DNA of 45,269 nt, taken from IMG/VR virus record IMGVR_UViG_3300006641_000048, positions 1 through 45,269 of that record. One strand, 5' to 3'. This DNA is from a virus. The translations under genes and the position numbers were made by a program. Below are positions 37,000 through 45,209 of the stretch, in pieces. Below the pieces are notes generated by a model. It was not told the origin of the DNA, searched no databases, and saw nothing but the letters and a program-made list of their open reading frames with translations. Position 1 is the first letter of the stretch, and each line of letters opens with the position of its first letter.

Positions 37000-37044
37000 G
37001 ACCAAATACCCTTGGTCAGCCGGGGTGAGGTTTAGGCCCTCACC
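37000..37044 (-). other. two stem-loops after the scaffold gene
   Basis: GGTGAGG...CCTCACC spans 37044-37024 and overlaps the scaffold stop; GACCAA...TTGGTC spans 37017-37000. Together with the terminator-like stem at 36932-36956 they make three structures in 145 bases, a candidate regulator of the coat/scaffold ratio. Confidence 0.5.
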
Positions 37045-37780
37045 GTCCCTTACGACGAGATTTTATCTGCTCATTCCGCAGTCTCGCCCATTCTTCCATG
37101 GAAATGTTTGGATCGTCGAGTGACGCCACAGCACTTCCAATACCCTGCACCTTCGGAGTAACCGGCGGGGGCGCCGAGCTAACCCTCTTCGGTGCGTTCA
37201 TAGTCTGCGCGAGTTTCGCAATCGCAACAGCCTGTTTCATCGGCGGCAACATCACAATCCGCGCCGCCTCATCCGGGTTCTTCGCCAGATGGTAAAGCAC
37301 TTCATGGGGCGTCCCAGTCTCGATGGCCGCTTCCGTCAACGTCTGCGGAATGCCGCCAAGAAGCTGCGCCATGTTATTGAGTTGCGGCGCCCAGTCCCCA
37401 TACTTGTTCAGCCCCTCCGACCAAACCCTATCCGTCGTTTCCTTCCACGACTGGTTCCTTGCGATCTCCTGGGCCTGCCGCTGAATTTCCAGCTGCACAA
37501 CCCTCGGATCAAGCCCTTCGTTCCCTTCGGGGGCCTGGGGCTGCTGGTAGGCCGCAACCTGTGCCAGCCGCTCTTCAAGTTCCCTCTTCTGCCGCGTCAA
37601 CTGCCCGATCCGATCAAGCAGTCCTTGCGGCGGCTTCGCGACCGGGGCCTCAGCTTCGCCGCCCTCGGCAGGGGCCTCATCCGCTACAGGCGCCGAAGCA
37701 GCTTCTTGAGCTTCTGGCGGCGGCGCTGCGCCGCTTTCGTCATCCGGCCTTCTCGTCAGCATTTCTCTAAAGTGTTTCAT
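37040..37780 (-). CDS. scaffolding protein, 246 aa
   Basis: Start at 37780 (AAAGGAGCCTGAT). Acidic, Ala/Pro/Glu-rich N-terminal third (residues 15-60), a coil with DRIGQLTRQKRELEERLAQV, then helical segments and a basic end (EQIKSRRKGR). This charge pattern, with a basic coat-binding tail at the end, and its position just before coat fit P22-like scaffolds. Confidence 0.8.
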   Translation of the reverse strand: MKHFREMLTRRPDDESGAAPPPEAQEAASAPVADEAPAEGGEAEAPVAKPPQGLLDRIGQLTRQKRELEERLAQVAAYQQPQAPEGNEGLDPRVVQLEIQRQAQEIARNQSWKETTDRVWSEGLNKYGDWAPQLNNMAQLLGGIPQTLTEAAIETGTPHEVLYHLAKNPDEAARIVMLPPMKQAVAIAKLAQTMNAPKRVSSAPPPVTPKVQGIGSAVASLDDPNISMEEWARLRNEQIKSRRKGR

Positions 37781-37781
37781 A

Positions 37782-38111
37782 TCAGGCTCCTTTACCTTTC
37801 TTCATCTGCAAGACGCCCTCACGCCCTCGACGCAATGTTGCGTCCTTTATTAAAGCATCATGGATTTGATCTTTCAAGCTATCGTCAAGCGCCGTCGTTA
37901 ATAATTGGGCAAGTGTGGCTCTAGCTGCATCGAGATACAGCGGCCAGCACTTCTCCACATATTCCTCCATCGAGCGATTTTCTTGATAAAACTCATCACT
38001 CCTCGATGCCCAGGTTTCATACACTTCCTGCGCCATTTCCTTCGCAGTCTTAGCCACCAGCTTATGCGCGTGAGCACCTTTGCCTGGTAACCTAACGAGT
38101 CCCTCTCTCAT
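37782..38111 (-). CDS. structural-arm hypothetical protein, 109 aa
   Basis: Start at 38111 (AGGGGAATAGG). Helical and charged: LVAKTAKEMAQEVYETWASR, EEYVEKCWPLYLDAARATLA and end EGVLQMKKGKGA. It ends one base before the scaffold gene start region. It may be a head-assembly accessory. Unknown family. Confidence 0.6.
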   Translation of the reverse strand: MREGLVRLPGKGAHAHKLVAKTAKEMAQEVYETWASRSDEFYQENRSMEEYVEKCWPLYLDAARATLAQLLTTALDDSLKDQIHDALIKDATLRRGREGVLQMKKGKGA

Positions 38112-38112
38112 C

Positions 38113-38826
38113 CTATTCCCCTCTCGGCAACATAATCTGCACAGGCATCGGCGGGCGGCGATTATATTGCCTCGCAGCCCAATCCAGCCCCTTCACCGGA
38201 TGCAGCACATAATCCCACGAAAACGGTTCATCCTTCTCCGATCCATACCGATTAAAGTCATACTGATCATACGCCATCCGCCCTTGCGGAGTCGCAAGCA
38301 CATTATACCTTCCAAGACTCGTCCCAATCCGCTCATTCGGATCAGCCAATCCGTTCAGCACATTTCCCCATCCCTGCTCATCAATATGACTCGCCGCCCT
38401 ATACCGATCCACAGGATTTCTTCCCGCCCGACTTTCATACGCCAGTGCCTGCCTCGCGTAACTTTCCTTCAGCCGTCTATACGCCTGATCCGGCGTTTCT
38501 CCTCCAGCCAGTCCCCCGATCTCATCCATCTGCAAAGCATTCCCCGGCGTCAACGCATCCTGCTTGCTCCGCAACATCGCGTAAGCCTCAGCACTTCTCC
38601 GCATACTCTCAGCATCTTGCTGCTTGATGGCTTGCAAATCTTCCGGCAGAAAATCCTTCTCCGTTATCGGACTCGTCCGGCCTAACCAATGCTCCAGATA
38701 TAATCGCGCGTTCACCGGAGCATGGTTATAGACCGAACGAAGCCCCTGCATCAGCACATTGTCAGGAGCGTGCCACTCAGGATGATATTGAGCAGGATCA
38801 TTTTCCTGACTAATGGTCAGATACAT
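38113..38826 (-). CDS. structural-arm hypothetical protein, 237 aa
   Basis: Start at 38826 (ATAGGGGGAAGAA). Helical with Tyr/Arg-rich parts: DFLPEDLQAIKQQDAESMRR, RRSAEAYAMLRSKQDAL and AYRRLKESYARQALAYESRA. C-terminus has PPMPVQIMLPRGE. No enzyme motif. It sits between portal and scaffold, perhaps a head or ejection component. Confidence 0.65.
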   Translation of the reverse strand: MYLTISQENDPAQYHPEWHAPDNVLMQGLRSVYNHAPVNARLYLEHWLGRTSPITEKDFLPEDLQAIKQQDAESMRRSAEAYAMLRSKQDALTPGNALQMDEIGGLAGGETPDQAYRRLKESYARQALAYESRAGRNPVDRYRAASHIDEQGWGNVLNGLADPNERIGTSLGRYNVLATPQGRMAYDQYDFNRYGSEKDEPFSWDYVLHPVKGLDWAARQYNRRPPMPVQIMLPRGE

Positions 38827-38835
38827 TTCTTCCCC

Positions 38836-40389
38836 CTATCGCCCGTAATAGCCCTGCGCCTGCAACCGCTGCTGCTGCTCTCTTCCTCTTTCCGCTTCCC
38901 TCTGCCCGAACAACCGATCGAGCATGGAAGTGAGCTGGTAGTTGATGTTCCCTTCCCATTCAGCTTCGGGCGCTGCGGCAGGGGCCGGAGTCTGGCCTCT
39001 GGCCTTCTGCACAGGCTTTGCCTTCGGCTTTCCAGCCCTAACATCCATCGGCGGCAGCGTCTGCCTCCCCCTCGCCTGCTCCAGTGGCGGAAGGAACTGG
39101 CCCTGCCCAAAAGTCCCGAGATCCTTCTGCCCCCAGCCAACAGGCATTGGCCCGAGTGCATTTCCAGCCGGAGGCCCGTAAAGCGGACTTACATCTGCCG
39201 TCACACCTGACCCCGGAGCGCCAGGCATCATCATCCCAGCGGCGACTGCTGGAGCACCCATCATCATCGCGCGGCCAAGGCCATTCCTCCTTGCCGCTGC
39301 TGGCCCCGGCAAACCCAGCACATCGTAAAATTCTCCCTCGATCGGCCCACCAGATCTGGTCATGGCCGTGCCCGGTGGGCGAGCGAAATGCGGGATCGCA
39401 CGGATTTCCTCCTGCGACAGTCCAGCATCAATGCCAGCCGGAAGGCCCCCTCTCGGCCCACCGCGCTGGACAAAGCCGTCAGGTCCCGGCACTGGCCGCT
39501 CCATGCCCGGCGCAGGCAGTTCCCCGAAATAGCCTTTCCCCTCTCCCCCGAAAGTAAAAGGCTTCGGTCCGGGAGCCTGCTTCACGCCCGGCCTCGGCAT
39601 ACGCTCGAAAGGGGATGGCCCGGCAGGCGCCTCTCCATAATTCGGCCTGTCAGCGTTCGGGCCATACTGCCATTCCCGAAACGCCCTCCGATCCCCTGCC
39701 TGCATCCTCGCCGCAAGCTCATCCATCATCCCAGGCGAATAAAACTCCTGATTATTCCGCACTGCTCGAAGTTCTGGAATGTCCTCGAACCTCGGATCGA
39801 AATACTGCCCCCCTTCCTGCCAGTAATTCCCGAAGTCCTCAGCCCGGAAGGGGCCATTCCGCGCCCCTGGAGTGTAAGGGCCATACTCTCCCCGGCCCTT
39901 ATTCCGGTAATAAGCTGCCATCATGTTGCGGTCGTAAGCAGACATTGGCGGACTGTTCGCGGGGGGCGGCATAGGCGGGCCGCTAATGGCCCGTGGTGGG
40001 GGCGAATTTAGACCGGGGCCACCGGCCCGCCCTTCCACAATAGGCCCTTCACGGCCCGCCATTCCCCCGGCAACCGGCCTTCTATTTGGGGGCATTATTT
40101 CCCCTTCTAACGGACGAAGGCCCGCCCCCCTTCGCATCATCGCCAGCGGCAAAAAATCCATCGCTGCGCCAACCGGATCACGCCTGAAAGTCTCCTGCGC
40201 AACCGGCAGATTCTTATACCTTCTCGCATAATGCCCATACGCACGCTCCGCAGTATCGAGCGGATGCGACGCATAATCCGCGACAGACTGCAACGCGGCG
40301 AGCGGGTTCGTAGCCTGATCGTAAAGCCCCTGGCCAAGGCCAATCAGTCCTTCCGGCACATTCCCGAGCATTTCATCAAAGTAGCTCAT
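38836..40389 (-). CDS. Pro/Gly/Arg-rich protein, 517 aa
   Basis: Start at 40389 (AGGAGGATTAG, a very strong site). Residues about 90-300 are low-complexity (GPPMPPPANSPPMSAYDRNM; GGPRGGLPAG). The ends are helical (AYGHYARRYKNLPVAQETFR; REAERGREQQQRLQAQGYYG). Met runs occur (RAMMMGAPAVAAGMMMPGAP). The position between portal and scaffold is unusual for such a disordered protein. It could be an internal or ejected protein; no family recognised. Confidence 0.6.
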   Translation of the reverse strand: MSYFDEMLGNVPEGLIGLGQGLYDQATNPLAALQSVADYASHPLDTAERAYGHYARRYKNLPVAQETFRRDPVGAAMDFLPLAMMRRGAGLRPLEGEIMPPNRRPVAGGMAGREGPIVEGRAGGPGLNSPPPRAISGPPMPPPANSPPMSAYDRNMMAAYYRNKGRGEYGPYTPGARNGPFRAEDFGNYWQEGGQYFDPRFEDIPELRAVRNNQEFYSPGMMDELAARMQAGDRRAFREWQYGPNADRPNYGEAPAGPSPFERMPRPGVKQAPGPKPFTFGGEGKGYFGELPAPGMERPVPGPDGFVQRGGPRGGLPAGIDAGLSQEEIRAIPHFARPPGTAMTRSGGPIEGEFYDVLGLPGPAAARRNGLGRAMMMGAPAVAAGMMMPGAPGSGVTADVSPLYGPPAGNALGPMPVGWGQKDLGTFGQGQFLPPLEQARGRQTLPPMDVRAGKPKAKPVQKARGQTPAPAAAPEAEWEGNINYQLTSMLDRLFGQREAERGREQQQRLQAQGYYGR

Positions 40390-40398
40390 CTAATCCTC

Positions 40399-42474
40399 CT
40401 AAAACCCGAAGTCCTGTTGCCTCTCAGGCATCTCTTCCTGATGCCCCTCATACGTATCACTGATCGGAACCTCAACGCTCTCCTTGAGGGCCTGATCCCC
40501 AAGCAGCTGTGTCTGCGGCCCCGTCAGCCCAGCATTTTTAAGCAAAATATCGAGCCGTTTCGTGATCGCGTCGTAAACCTCGACCTCGCGTTTTTCCAGC
40601 CTCGCCTGCGCCTTACCCTTCTCCTTCGCAAGTTCGTCAAGCGACTGCTTGAGCGCTTCCTGCATCTGCTGCAACTGCGCCATAAGCATCTGCTCGTTCT
40701 GCGTCGGGCCTTGGCCAAGAGCCTGCGGCGGGACCATCCGCTTGAGCCGCTCTGCCGCCTCTTCCGCCATCGGGAAATCTCCCGCGCGGAACATAATATC
40801 CCCGATGATCCCGGAGAGTGCAGGATTTTGTGTCAGGATCAGGGTCAGCGCATTAAACGCCTCTTCCCGCCTCGTGGCATAGCCTGGCCCCACATCCGCC
40901 ATCACCTCGTAAGTGCCGATCCCAGGGTTCAGCACCCTTCCAATCACTTCCTGATTTTCATTAACTTCCAGCGCGTGAGCCTGCTTGAGCTGCGGATCGA
41001 GCTTGACCTCCAAACTCTCATTATTTTCAGCAAGGATCGAGATGACCCTGTTTGTATCATAAACCTTCGGAACGAGGTCAAGTATAATCTTTCCCACTTG
41101 ACGGATAGCAAGAGCAAGATTATCAATGTAATGATAAGTCGCTCGATCGCCTTGGCGCTGACGCTCCGCGATGGCCTTCCCAGTTCGCTCATTGCCTTGC
41201 TGCCCTAACTGGTTTTCGTATTGCCCCGAAACCATCTGCATTTCGACGTTCGCGATCTCCATGCCTTTCAGCGCAACCGGTGACGGGACAGGTGGCTCAA
41301 CACGAGTAGGTGGAGGCAAAGGCTTACCATCGTCTCCAACAGATTTATAAGGCAAATACGCATGATTCTGCGTGTTCGCAGAAGCCCAATATGTCTCATA
41401 GCCTTCAACGCTTTCTACCCCGACAATCCACGGAGTTTTACTCTGCAAGGCTCCATATTCAACCGCCGCCGACGCCCAATAATTATACATCCTCTGCGGG
41501 TCTTTCAGCGCTCTTGTATGCCCCTTCCGATCCATCACCCCATCAATAATAACTTCCTCTCCAATCACCGGAATAATCGGAATAGTCTGCCCAATCCAGA
41601 CCTTTTCCTCTTCCTCCACCACATGATTTCCGACGATGAAGTGATAGTTGATCTGGCGGCGTGTGATTGGACGGCGGCGGGTCTGGCGGTCTGTCAGGAG
41701 CGGGTTTTTCGGATCAAGCCGCTTCACATCAGACTCCAGCAGCGTCACCGGCCCGGCATCCCCCTCCGTCAGCAGCAGGAAATCCTCAACATCCTCTGCC
41801 TCGAAGTATTCCGCAACTCTTACATGATCCTCATTACTCCAGCCAAAATCTGGCCCGAAGCTCGAAGCCCCTGCATACTGCACATACCTCGGATACTTCT
41901 GGTCAAACACTTCCTTCGGGAGATCTTCGAAGATAAATCCAAACCTCGCGTCCTCCTTCACCGGCCCCCTCGCGTCAGGATCGAGATAGACTGTCAGAGG
42001 GTCCGGGATAGAGCAGACGTAAATGTCTTGATCGAACGAATTATCATCCACGTAGTCCGTCATGACTCGGAGATAGCCGAGGCCTGCATTCACCTGGAAC
42101 GTCGTGGCAATATCGTAATGCGCCTGCGCGTTGCTCTGATATTCAATATGCCTCGCGATCCCGTCCCAAATCCGAGCCGCTTCCGCCGTTGCCCCATTCC
42201 CAGCCGCCCGATACTTAATCCCCGGCTTATTCATCTTCGCATCGTTAATGATGTTCAGATTGTGCTGCCGAGTTTTGTTAATGGTCAGGGCCGGGCGTCC
42301 AGCATTGGTCCGATCATTAAACATCGTCGTCGGCCACTGGAACTTATTATCCGGGTCTGCGTTTGCAAAGCGAATATCATCGATAAACAGTCGCCGGAAG
42401 TAACTCTCCCACTCCTCACAACGACGAAACCGCTCTCTCGCGCGACGGATAAGTGCGTCAAATTTCTCGTTCAT
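40399..42474 (-). CDS. portal protein, P22 family, 691 aa
   Basis: ATG at 42474 overlaps the terminase TGA (ATGA), preferred to a GTG three codons earlier. N-terminus has ESYFRRLFIDDIRFANADPD, NKFQWP and RPALTINKTRQHNLNIINDA, typical of P22-like portals. Then CSIPDPLTVYLDPDARGPVK and a long C-terminal coil (QALGQGPTQNEQMLMAQLQQ). It forms the dodecameric DNA gate of the head. Confidence 0.92.
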   Translation of the reverse strand: MNEKFDALIRRARERFRRCEEWESYFRRLFIDDIRFANADPDNKFQWPTTMFNDRTNAGRPALTINKTRQHNLNIINDAKMNKPGIKYRAAGNGATAEAARIWDGIARHIEYQSNAQAHYDIATTFQVNAGLGYLRVMTDYVDDNSFDQDIYVCSIPDPLTVYLDPDARGPVKEDARFGFIFEDLPKEVFDQKYPRYVQYAGASSFGPDFGWSNEDHVRVAEYFEAEDVEDFLLLTEGDAGPVTLLESDVKRLDPKNPLLTDRQTRRRPITRRQINYHFIVGNHVVEEEEKVWIGQTIPIIPVIGEEVIIDGVMDRKGHTRALKDPQRMYNYWASAAVEYGALQSKTPWIVGVESVEGYETYWASANTQNHAYLPYKSVGDDGKPLPPPTRVEPPVPSPVALKGMEIANVEMQMVSGQYENQLGQQGNERTGKAIAERQRQGDRATYHYIDNLALAIRQVGKIILDLVPKVYDTNRVISILAENNESLEVKLDPQLKQAHALEVNENQEVIGRVLNPGIGTYEVMADVGPGYATRREEAFNALTLILTQNPALSGIIGDIMFRAGDFPMAEEAAERLKRMVPPQALGQGPTQNEQMLMAQLQQMQEALKQSLDELAKEKGKAQARLEKREVEVYDAITKRLDILLKNAGLTGPQTQLLGDQALKESVEVPISDTYEGHQEEMPERQQDFGF

Positions 42475-43829
42475 CCCAACCACCCCAGATCATCGTTCGA
42501 CCGAAAAAGCCCAGAATTATGCGCAAGCCTAGCCAACGCCCCCCTCACCTTCGAGCCCCTCCGATCACTTTCCCCTTGCGAGGCGATCGCCATATACCGA
42601 AAAGCATCTGCCGCGTGTGATGACCAGTCATGTTTTGGCTCCGCACTTAACGTCTCAGTTTTCACATTTTCTTCATAGTGATAATGGCGAAGAGCATGAA
42701 GAAGTCCCTTTTCACACCGCGAAGCATCAAACCAGCAAGTGGGGAATACGCTCCTTGCAGCGATAATGCCGTCGAACTTCGAAAGTCTCGGGACAACTCG
42801 GACGGCAAATCCTGCCTCCCGCATCTGCTCTTCAATAGACTTTCTTGATCCCAGGGTTTCGGCTCTTGCATCGTGGGGGAGCCAGCAGGTTCCATAATCA
42901 TAAAGTTCTCCAGACGATCCCCGGCGAGTTTTTAGAATGTGGATGTAATGGTCGAGGGCCTTCAGCCGATTTTCGTAAAAATCAACAATCCGCCTCTGCA
43001 TCCCGACATACTGCTCGAAGATGATCGAAGTGCTATCCGAGCGACCCAGATCGAAATACAAATTCACGGTGCTTGACGGAACGTGCGGAACACGCGTGAT
43101 CCTGCCCTCTTCTGCACAGTCGCGTAGTTCATCCGCGTAAACCGCCCCCTCCAAACTCTTCCTACACTCCCCCTCCCAAACGTGCAGATAATCATCTCGG
43201 TTCCGCGCTTTCAAGTCGAGCATTTCCTGCTTCAAAACCTGCGGAAACCACGGATTATCCCGCCAGGAAATCTTTTGCACAACTGCATTTTTCGGCGGGT
43301 TCAGCACGAACCGGACGTAAGTATCATCGCTTTCGAGTTCTGGATTGAAGGAAACCCAGATTTCCGAGTTTTCCTTTCGGATGGTCGGGAGCAGGATCTC
43401 CCACGAACTTTTCGTAACTTTATTCGCTTCCTCAACCCAGCAAATATCCACGCCTTCATACGACTTAATCTTCGAGACGTTATTCCGTATGCCCTCGAAC
43501 GAAAACTCCGTGCCTGTTGACGGGCAGAAAATCCTAGCCTGTTCAATCGAGTAATACGCCCCGAGCCCGGTGTATTCAATCTGATCAGTCAAGACTTTGT
43601 GCACTGAGTCTCGGATCGAGTTCTGCAACTCTCTGGCACACAAGATACGAAGGGGCTTCTTCGCGCCGAGAACAACGAGCGCTCTGGCAATGCCCCAGCT
43701 CTTTGCTCCACCACGACCGCCATAGAGCACCCGGTATCTCACGGGCATTCCATTGACTTCTGGCCAGAACAAGCATTGTAGCTTTTCTGGCCATTCAATC
43801 ACCTTCGCATCTTGTGTTGTTAGGTCCAT
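42471..43829 (-). CDS. terminase large subunit, 452 aa
   Basis: ATG at 43829 (ATGGACCTAAC) is preferred to a TTG two codons earlier. Walker A GGRGGAKSW is at residues 37-45; Walker B GVDICWVEEA near 126-135; nuclease acidic residues in YFDLGRSDST and the HDWSSHAADAFRY end region. This is the Terminase_3/PBSX-type motor. It overlaps the portal start. The 39-bp repeat copy 3 covers its start. Confidence 0.92.
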   Translation of the reverse strand: MDLTTQDAKVIEWPEKLQCLFWPEVNGMPVRYRVLYGGRGGAKSWGIARALVVLGAKKPLRILCARELQNSIRDSVHKVLTDQIEYTGLGAYYSIEQARIFCPSTGTEFSFEGIRNNVSKIKSYEGVDICWVEEANKVTKSSWEILLPTIRKENSEIWVSFNPELESDDTYVRFVLNPPKNAVVQKISWRDNPWFPQVLKQEMLDLKARNRDDYLHVWEGECRKSLEGAVYADELRDCAEEGRITRVPHVPSSTVNLYFDLGRSDSTSIIFEQYVGMQRRIVDFYENRLKALDHYIHILKTRRGSSGELYDYGTCWLPHDARAETLGSRKSIEEQMREAGFAVRVVPRLSKFDGIIAARSVFPTCWFDASRCEKGLLHALRHYHYEENVKTETLSAEPKHDWSSHAADAFRYMAIASQGESDRRGSKVRGALARLAHNSGLFRSNDDLGWLG

Positions 43830-43857
43830 GACCAACTCAGTTCCTGATGGGCCTACT
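43819..43857. repeat. 39-bp interrupted inverted repeat, copy 3
   Basis: GTTAGGTCCAT (43819-43829), 17 bases, ATGGGCCTACT (43847-43857): 18 of 20 fixed positions. On the minus strand it starts at the TAG stop of the Lys-rich gene and ends over the ATG of the terminase (ATGGACCTAAC). In mRNA the arms could pair and hide the terminase start codon, leaving the GAACTGAG site in the loop. Confidence 0.7.
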
Positions 43858-44005
43858 TCTTGCCCCGATTATACGCGGCAAGCCCCTTTTTGTCCATTGC
43901 CACATCTTTCTTCGATCCCTCCTTAACCCCCTTCTTCCTCAATTTTGCATCCTTCTTTTTATCCATCTCGGACTTTTCCCATTCCTTCATAGTCATCTTC
44001 TTCAT
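43853..44005 (-). CDS. Lys-rich mini-protein, 50 aa
   Basis: Start at 44005 with AAGGAGTGAGAG upstream. The product MKKMTMKEWEKSEMDKKKDA runs on to KKGVKEGSKKDVAMDKKGLA and YNRGKK: highly basic, helical. I recall similar 40-60-aa Lys-rich proteins near phage terminase genes, role unknown. It occupies the place where a small terminase is often found, but lacks an HTH and is too short for one. Confidence 0.65.
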   Translation of the reverse strand: MKKMTMKEWEKSEMDKKKDAKLRKKGVKEGSKKDVAMDKKGLAAYNRGKK

Positions 44006-44008
44006 CTC

Positions 44009-44599
44009 TCACTCCTTCACGAAAGCATCTACCGTCATCCTAGCTTGCCCACCAGTCACCCATACACCATGCCCAAAAAAGCAACCTCCCCCAAAAGTTA
44101 CACCAACTTTTCCCGCATATGCTATCGCCTGTCTAAACCGATCAGGATACTTTGTCCCCGGCTGCCCTAGCGTATCTGTCCACTTCGCTGGATCAAATAC
44201 CGCTTGAACAGTCCAAGAACCAGAACTTAAATACCTAAAACCTTCTGTCGCCCAATACCTATATTGTGCATATGCTCCCCGCATTGACATATTGTCACCT
44301 TGACGCTGAATAAAAAGTCTAATCTTTCCTCCTGTATCTTGACAAGTATTATTACTTTTCGTTCTCCAATCAAAAAACGGAGTTCCTTGAGTTTGAATAG
44401 TATAAGCCAAGCCAATACCAGTGCCTTTCAGCCCTTTTACATTTGTAGTTAAATAATTCGGCCCAGGCTTTATTCTTGGCCAATCAAAAAAACTTTTTCC
44501 CCCTGCATCTACTCTAACTGACGCAGTTCTATTTAAAATAGACCAGGTTTGTGCCTCAGCCGAGCCACACAGCAGCAAAAACGCTAAAATAACTCTCAT
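44009..44599 (-). CDS. exported protein with signal peptide, 196 aa, AT-rich gene
   Basis: ATG at 44599 has GGGAGAAGAAA upstream, preferred to a GTG five codons earlier. Signal peptide MRVILAFLLLCGSAEA is followed by QTWS. The mature part is beta-rich with Gly/Trp/Tyr (LTTNVKGLKGTGIGLAYTIQ, RGAYAQYRYWATEGFRYLSS). Row 44341-44400 has only 20 G+C of 60, unlike its neighbours. It may be a periplasmic or virion-surface protein acquired recently. Confidence 0.7.
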   Translation of the reverse strand: MRVILAFLLLCGSAEAQTWSILNRTASVRVDAGGKSFFDWPRIKPGPNYLTTNVKGLKGTGIGLAYTIQTQGTPFFDWRTKSNNTCQDTGGKIRLFIQRQGDNMSMRGAYAQYRYWATEGFRYLSSGSWTVQAVFDPAKWTDTLGQPGTKYPDRFRQAIAYAGKVGVTFGGGCFFGHGVWVTGGQARMTVDAFVKE

Positions 44600-44790
44600 T
44601 TTCTTCTCCCACACTTCACCCTTGCAAACTCACCTTCGCCTACCCCAACTCCACCCGTCAACATCACAAACGTCGCAGGCGACGCACAGCCAATTTGATC
44701 TGCTTTCACAGACAACACTGCCCTCGCAGTCTGCTCTGTGCACTCCAATCTCGCCAACGCTGACGAGCAGATCAAAATGACCACGATCAT
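44596..44790 (-). CDS. small exported or membrane-anchored protein, 64 aa
   Basis: ATG at 44790 (GGATAAGAAA), preferred to a longer in-frame start. Hydrophobic MIVVILICSSALARLEC is followed by TEQTARAVLSVKADQIGCAS. An early Cys and two later Cys could be lipoprotein or disulfide features, but no clear lipobox is seen. Its stop overlaps the 44599 ATG (ATGA). Possibly part of a lysis cassette; unproven. Confidence 0.5.
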   Translation of the reverse strand: MIVVILICSSALARLECTEQTARAVLSVKADQIGCASPATFVMLTGGVGVGEGEFARVKCGRRK

Positions 44791-44996
44791 TTTCTTATCC
44801 AGGTTTTGTAAATCAAAACCACCGCTTGCAGCAGAATCCATGCAATACCCATAAATTGCAGAACATCCGCCGAAACAACGCTCCAACTATGCGCCTTTTG
44901 CCACCATACTGGTGTCAAAATCGCTCCAGCTGCTACAACATCAGTGATCCTCAATATCGAATCACTCTGCCCTATTCCACCAACAACTCTGAGCAT
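44787..44996 (-). CDS. small membrane protein, possible holin-like, 69 aa
   Basis: ATG at 44996 has AGGGGAAAGGCC upstream, preferred to an earlier start. Hydrophobic segments are near residues 18-32 (ITDVVAAGAILTPVW) and 49-65 (FMGIAWILLQAVVLIY), with a basic end KTWIRK. The two-span topology and neighbouring spanin-like gene fit a holin or antiholin, but size and position do not prove it. Confidence 0.5.
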   Translation of the reverse strand: MLRVVGGIGQSDSILRITDVVAAGAILTPVWWQKAHSWSVVSADVLQFMGIAWILLQAVVLIYKTWIRK

Positions 44997-45021
44997 GGCC
45001 TTTCCCCTGATTAACAAGACG

Positions 45022-45207
45022 CTACCGCGAATGTGGGAGATTTTTACAAACCGACTTCCATACTCTATTATTCGTGTCGATTTGTTCTTTCGTCCTTCTA
45101 GTATCTGCCCTCGACCAGTAGACCGGGGCATACAGTTGGCAATACGTGTGGAGCGGCATTTGCTGCTCTCCACACCACATCACGAAAAGCAGCCCATAGC
45201 ACAACAT
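45022..45207 (-). CDS. small exported protein, 61 aa, spanin-like candidate
   Basis: ATG at 45207 has AGAAGGGACTGACC upstream. Hydrophobic N-terminus MLCYGLLFVMWCGEQQ is followed by YCQLYAPVYWSRADTRRTKE, then DTNNRVWKSVC. The pattern RPIYxSxADT...HNxxWxxVC is familiar to me from small proteins in phage lysis regions, some annotated as Rz1-like. Cysteines near the start could be lipidated. Call is tentative. Confidence 0.5.
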   Translation of the reverse strand: MLCYGLLFVMWCGEQQMPLHTYCQLYAPVYWSRADTRRTKEQIDTNNRVWKSVCKNLPHSR

Positions 45208-45209
45208 GG

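Noticed and set aside
35668-37035. 455-codon plus-strand open frame across the coat gene
   Set aside because: Arg/His-rich product is the antisense of the P22-type coat protein; no ribosome site.
41362-42678. 438-codon plus-strand open frame across portal/terminase
   Set aside because: Antisense of strongly supported portal and terminase genes; Arg/Pro-rich without motifs.
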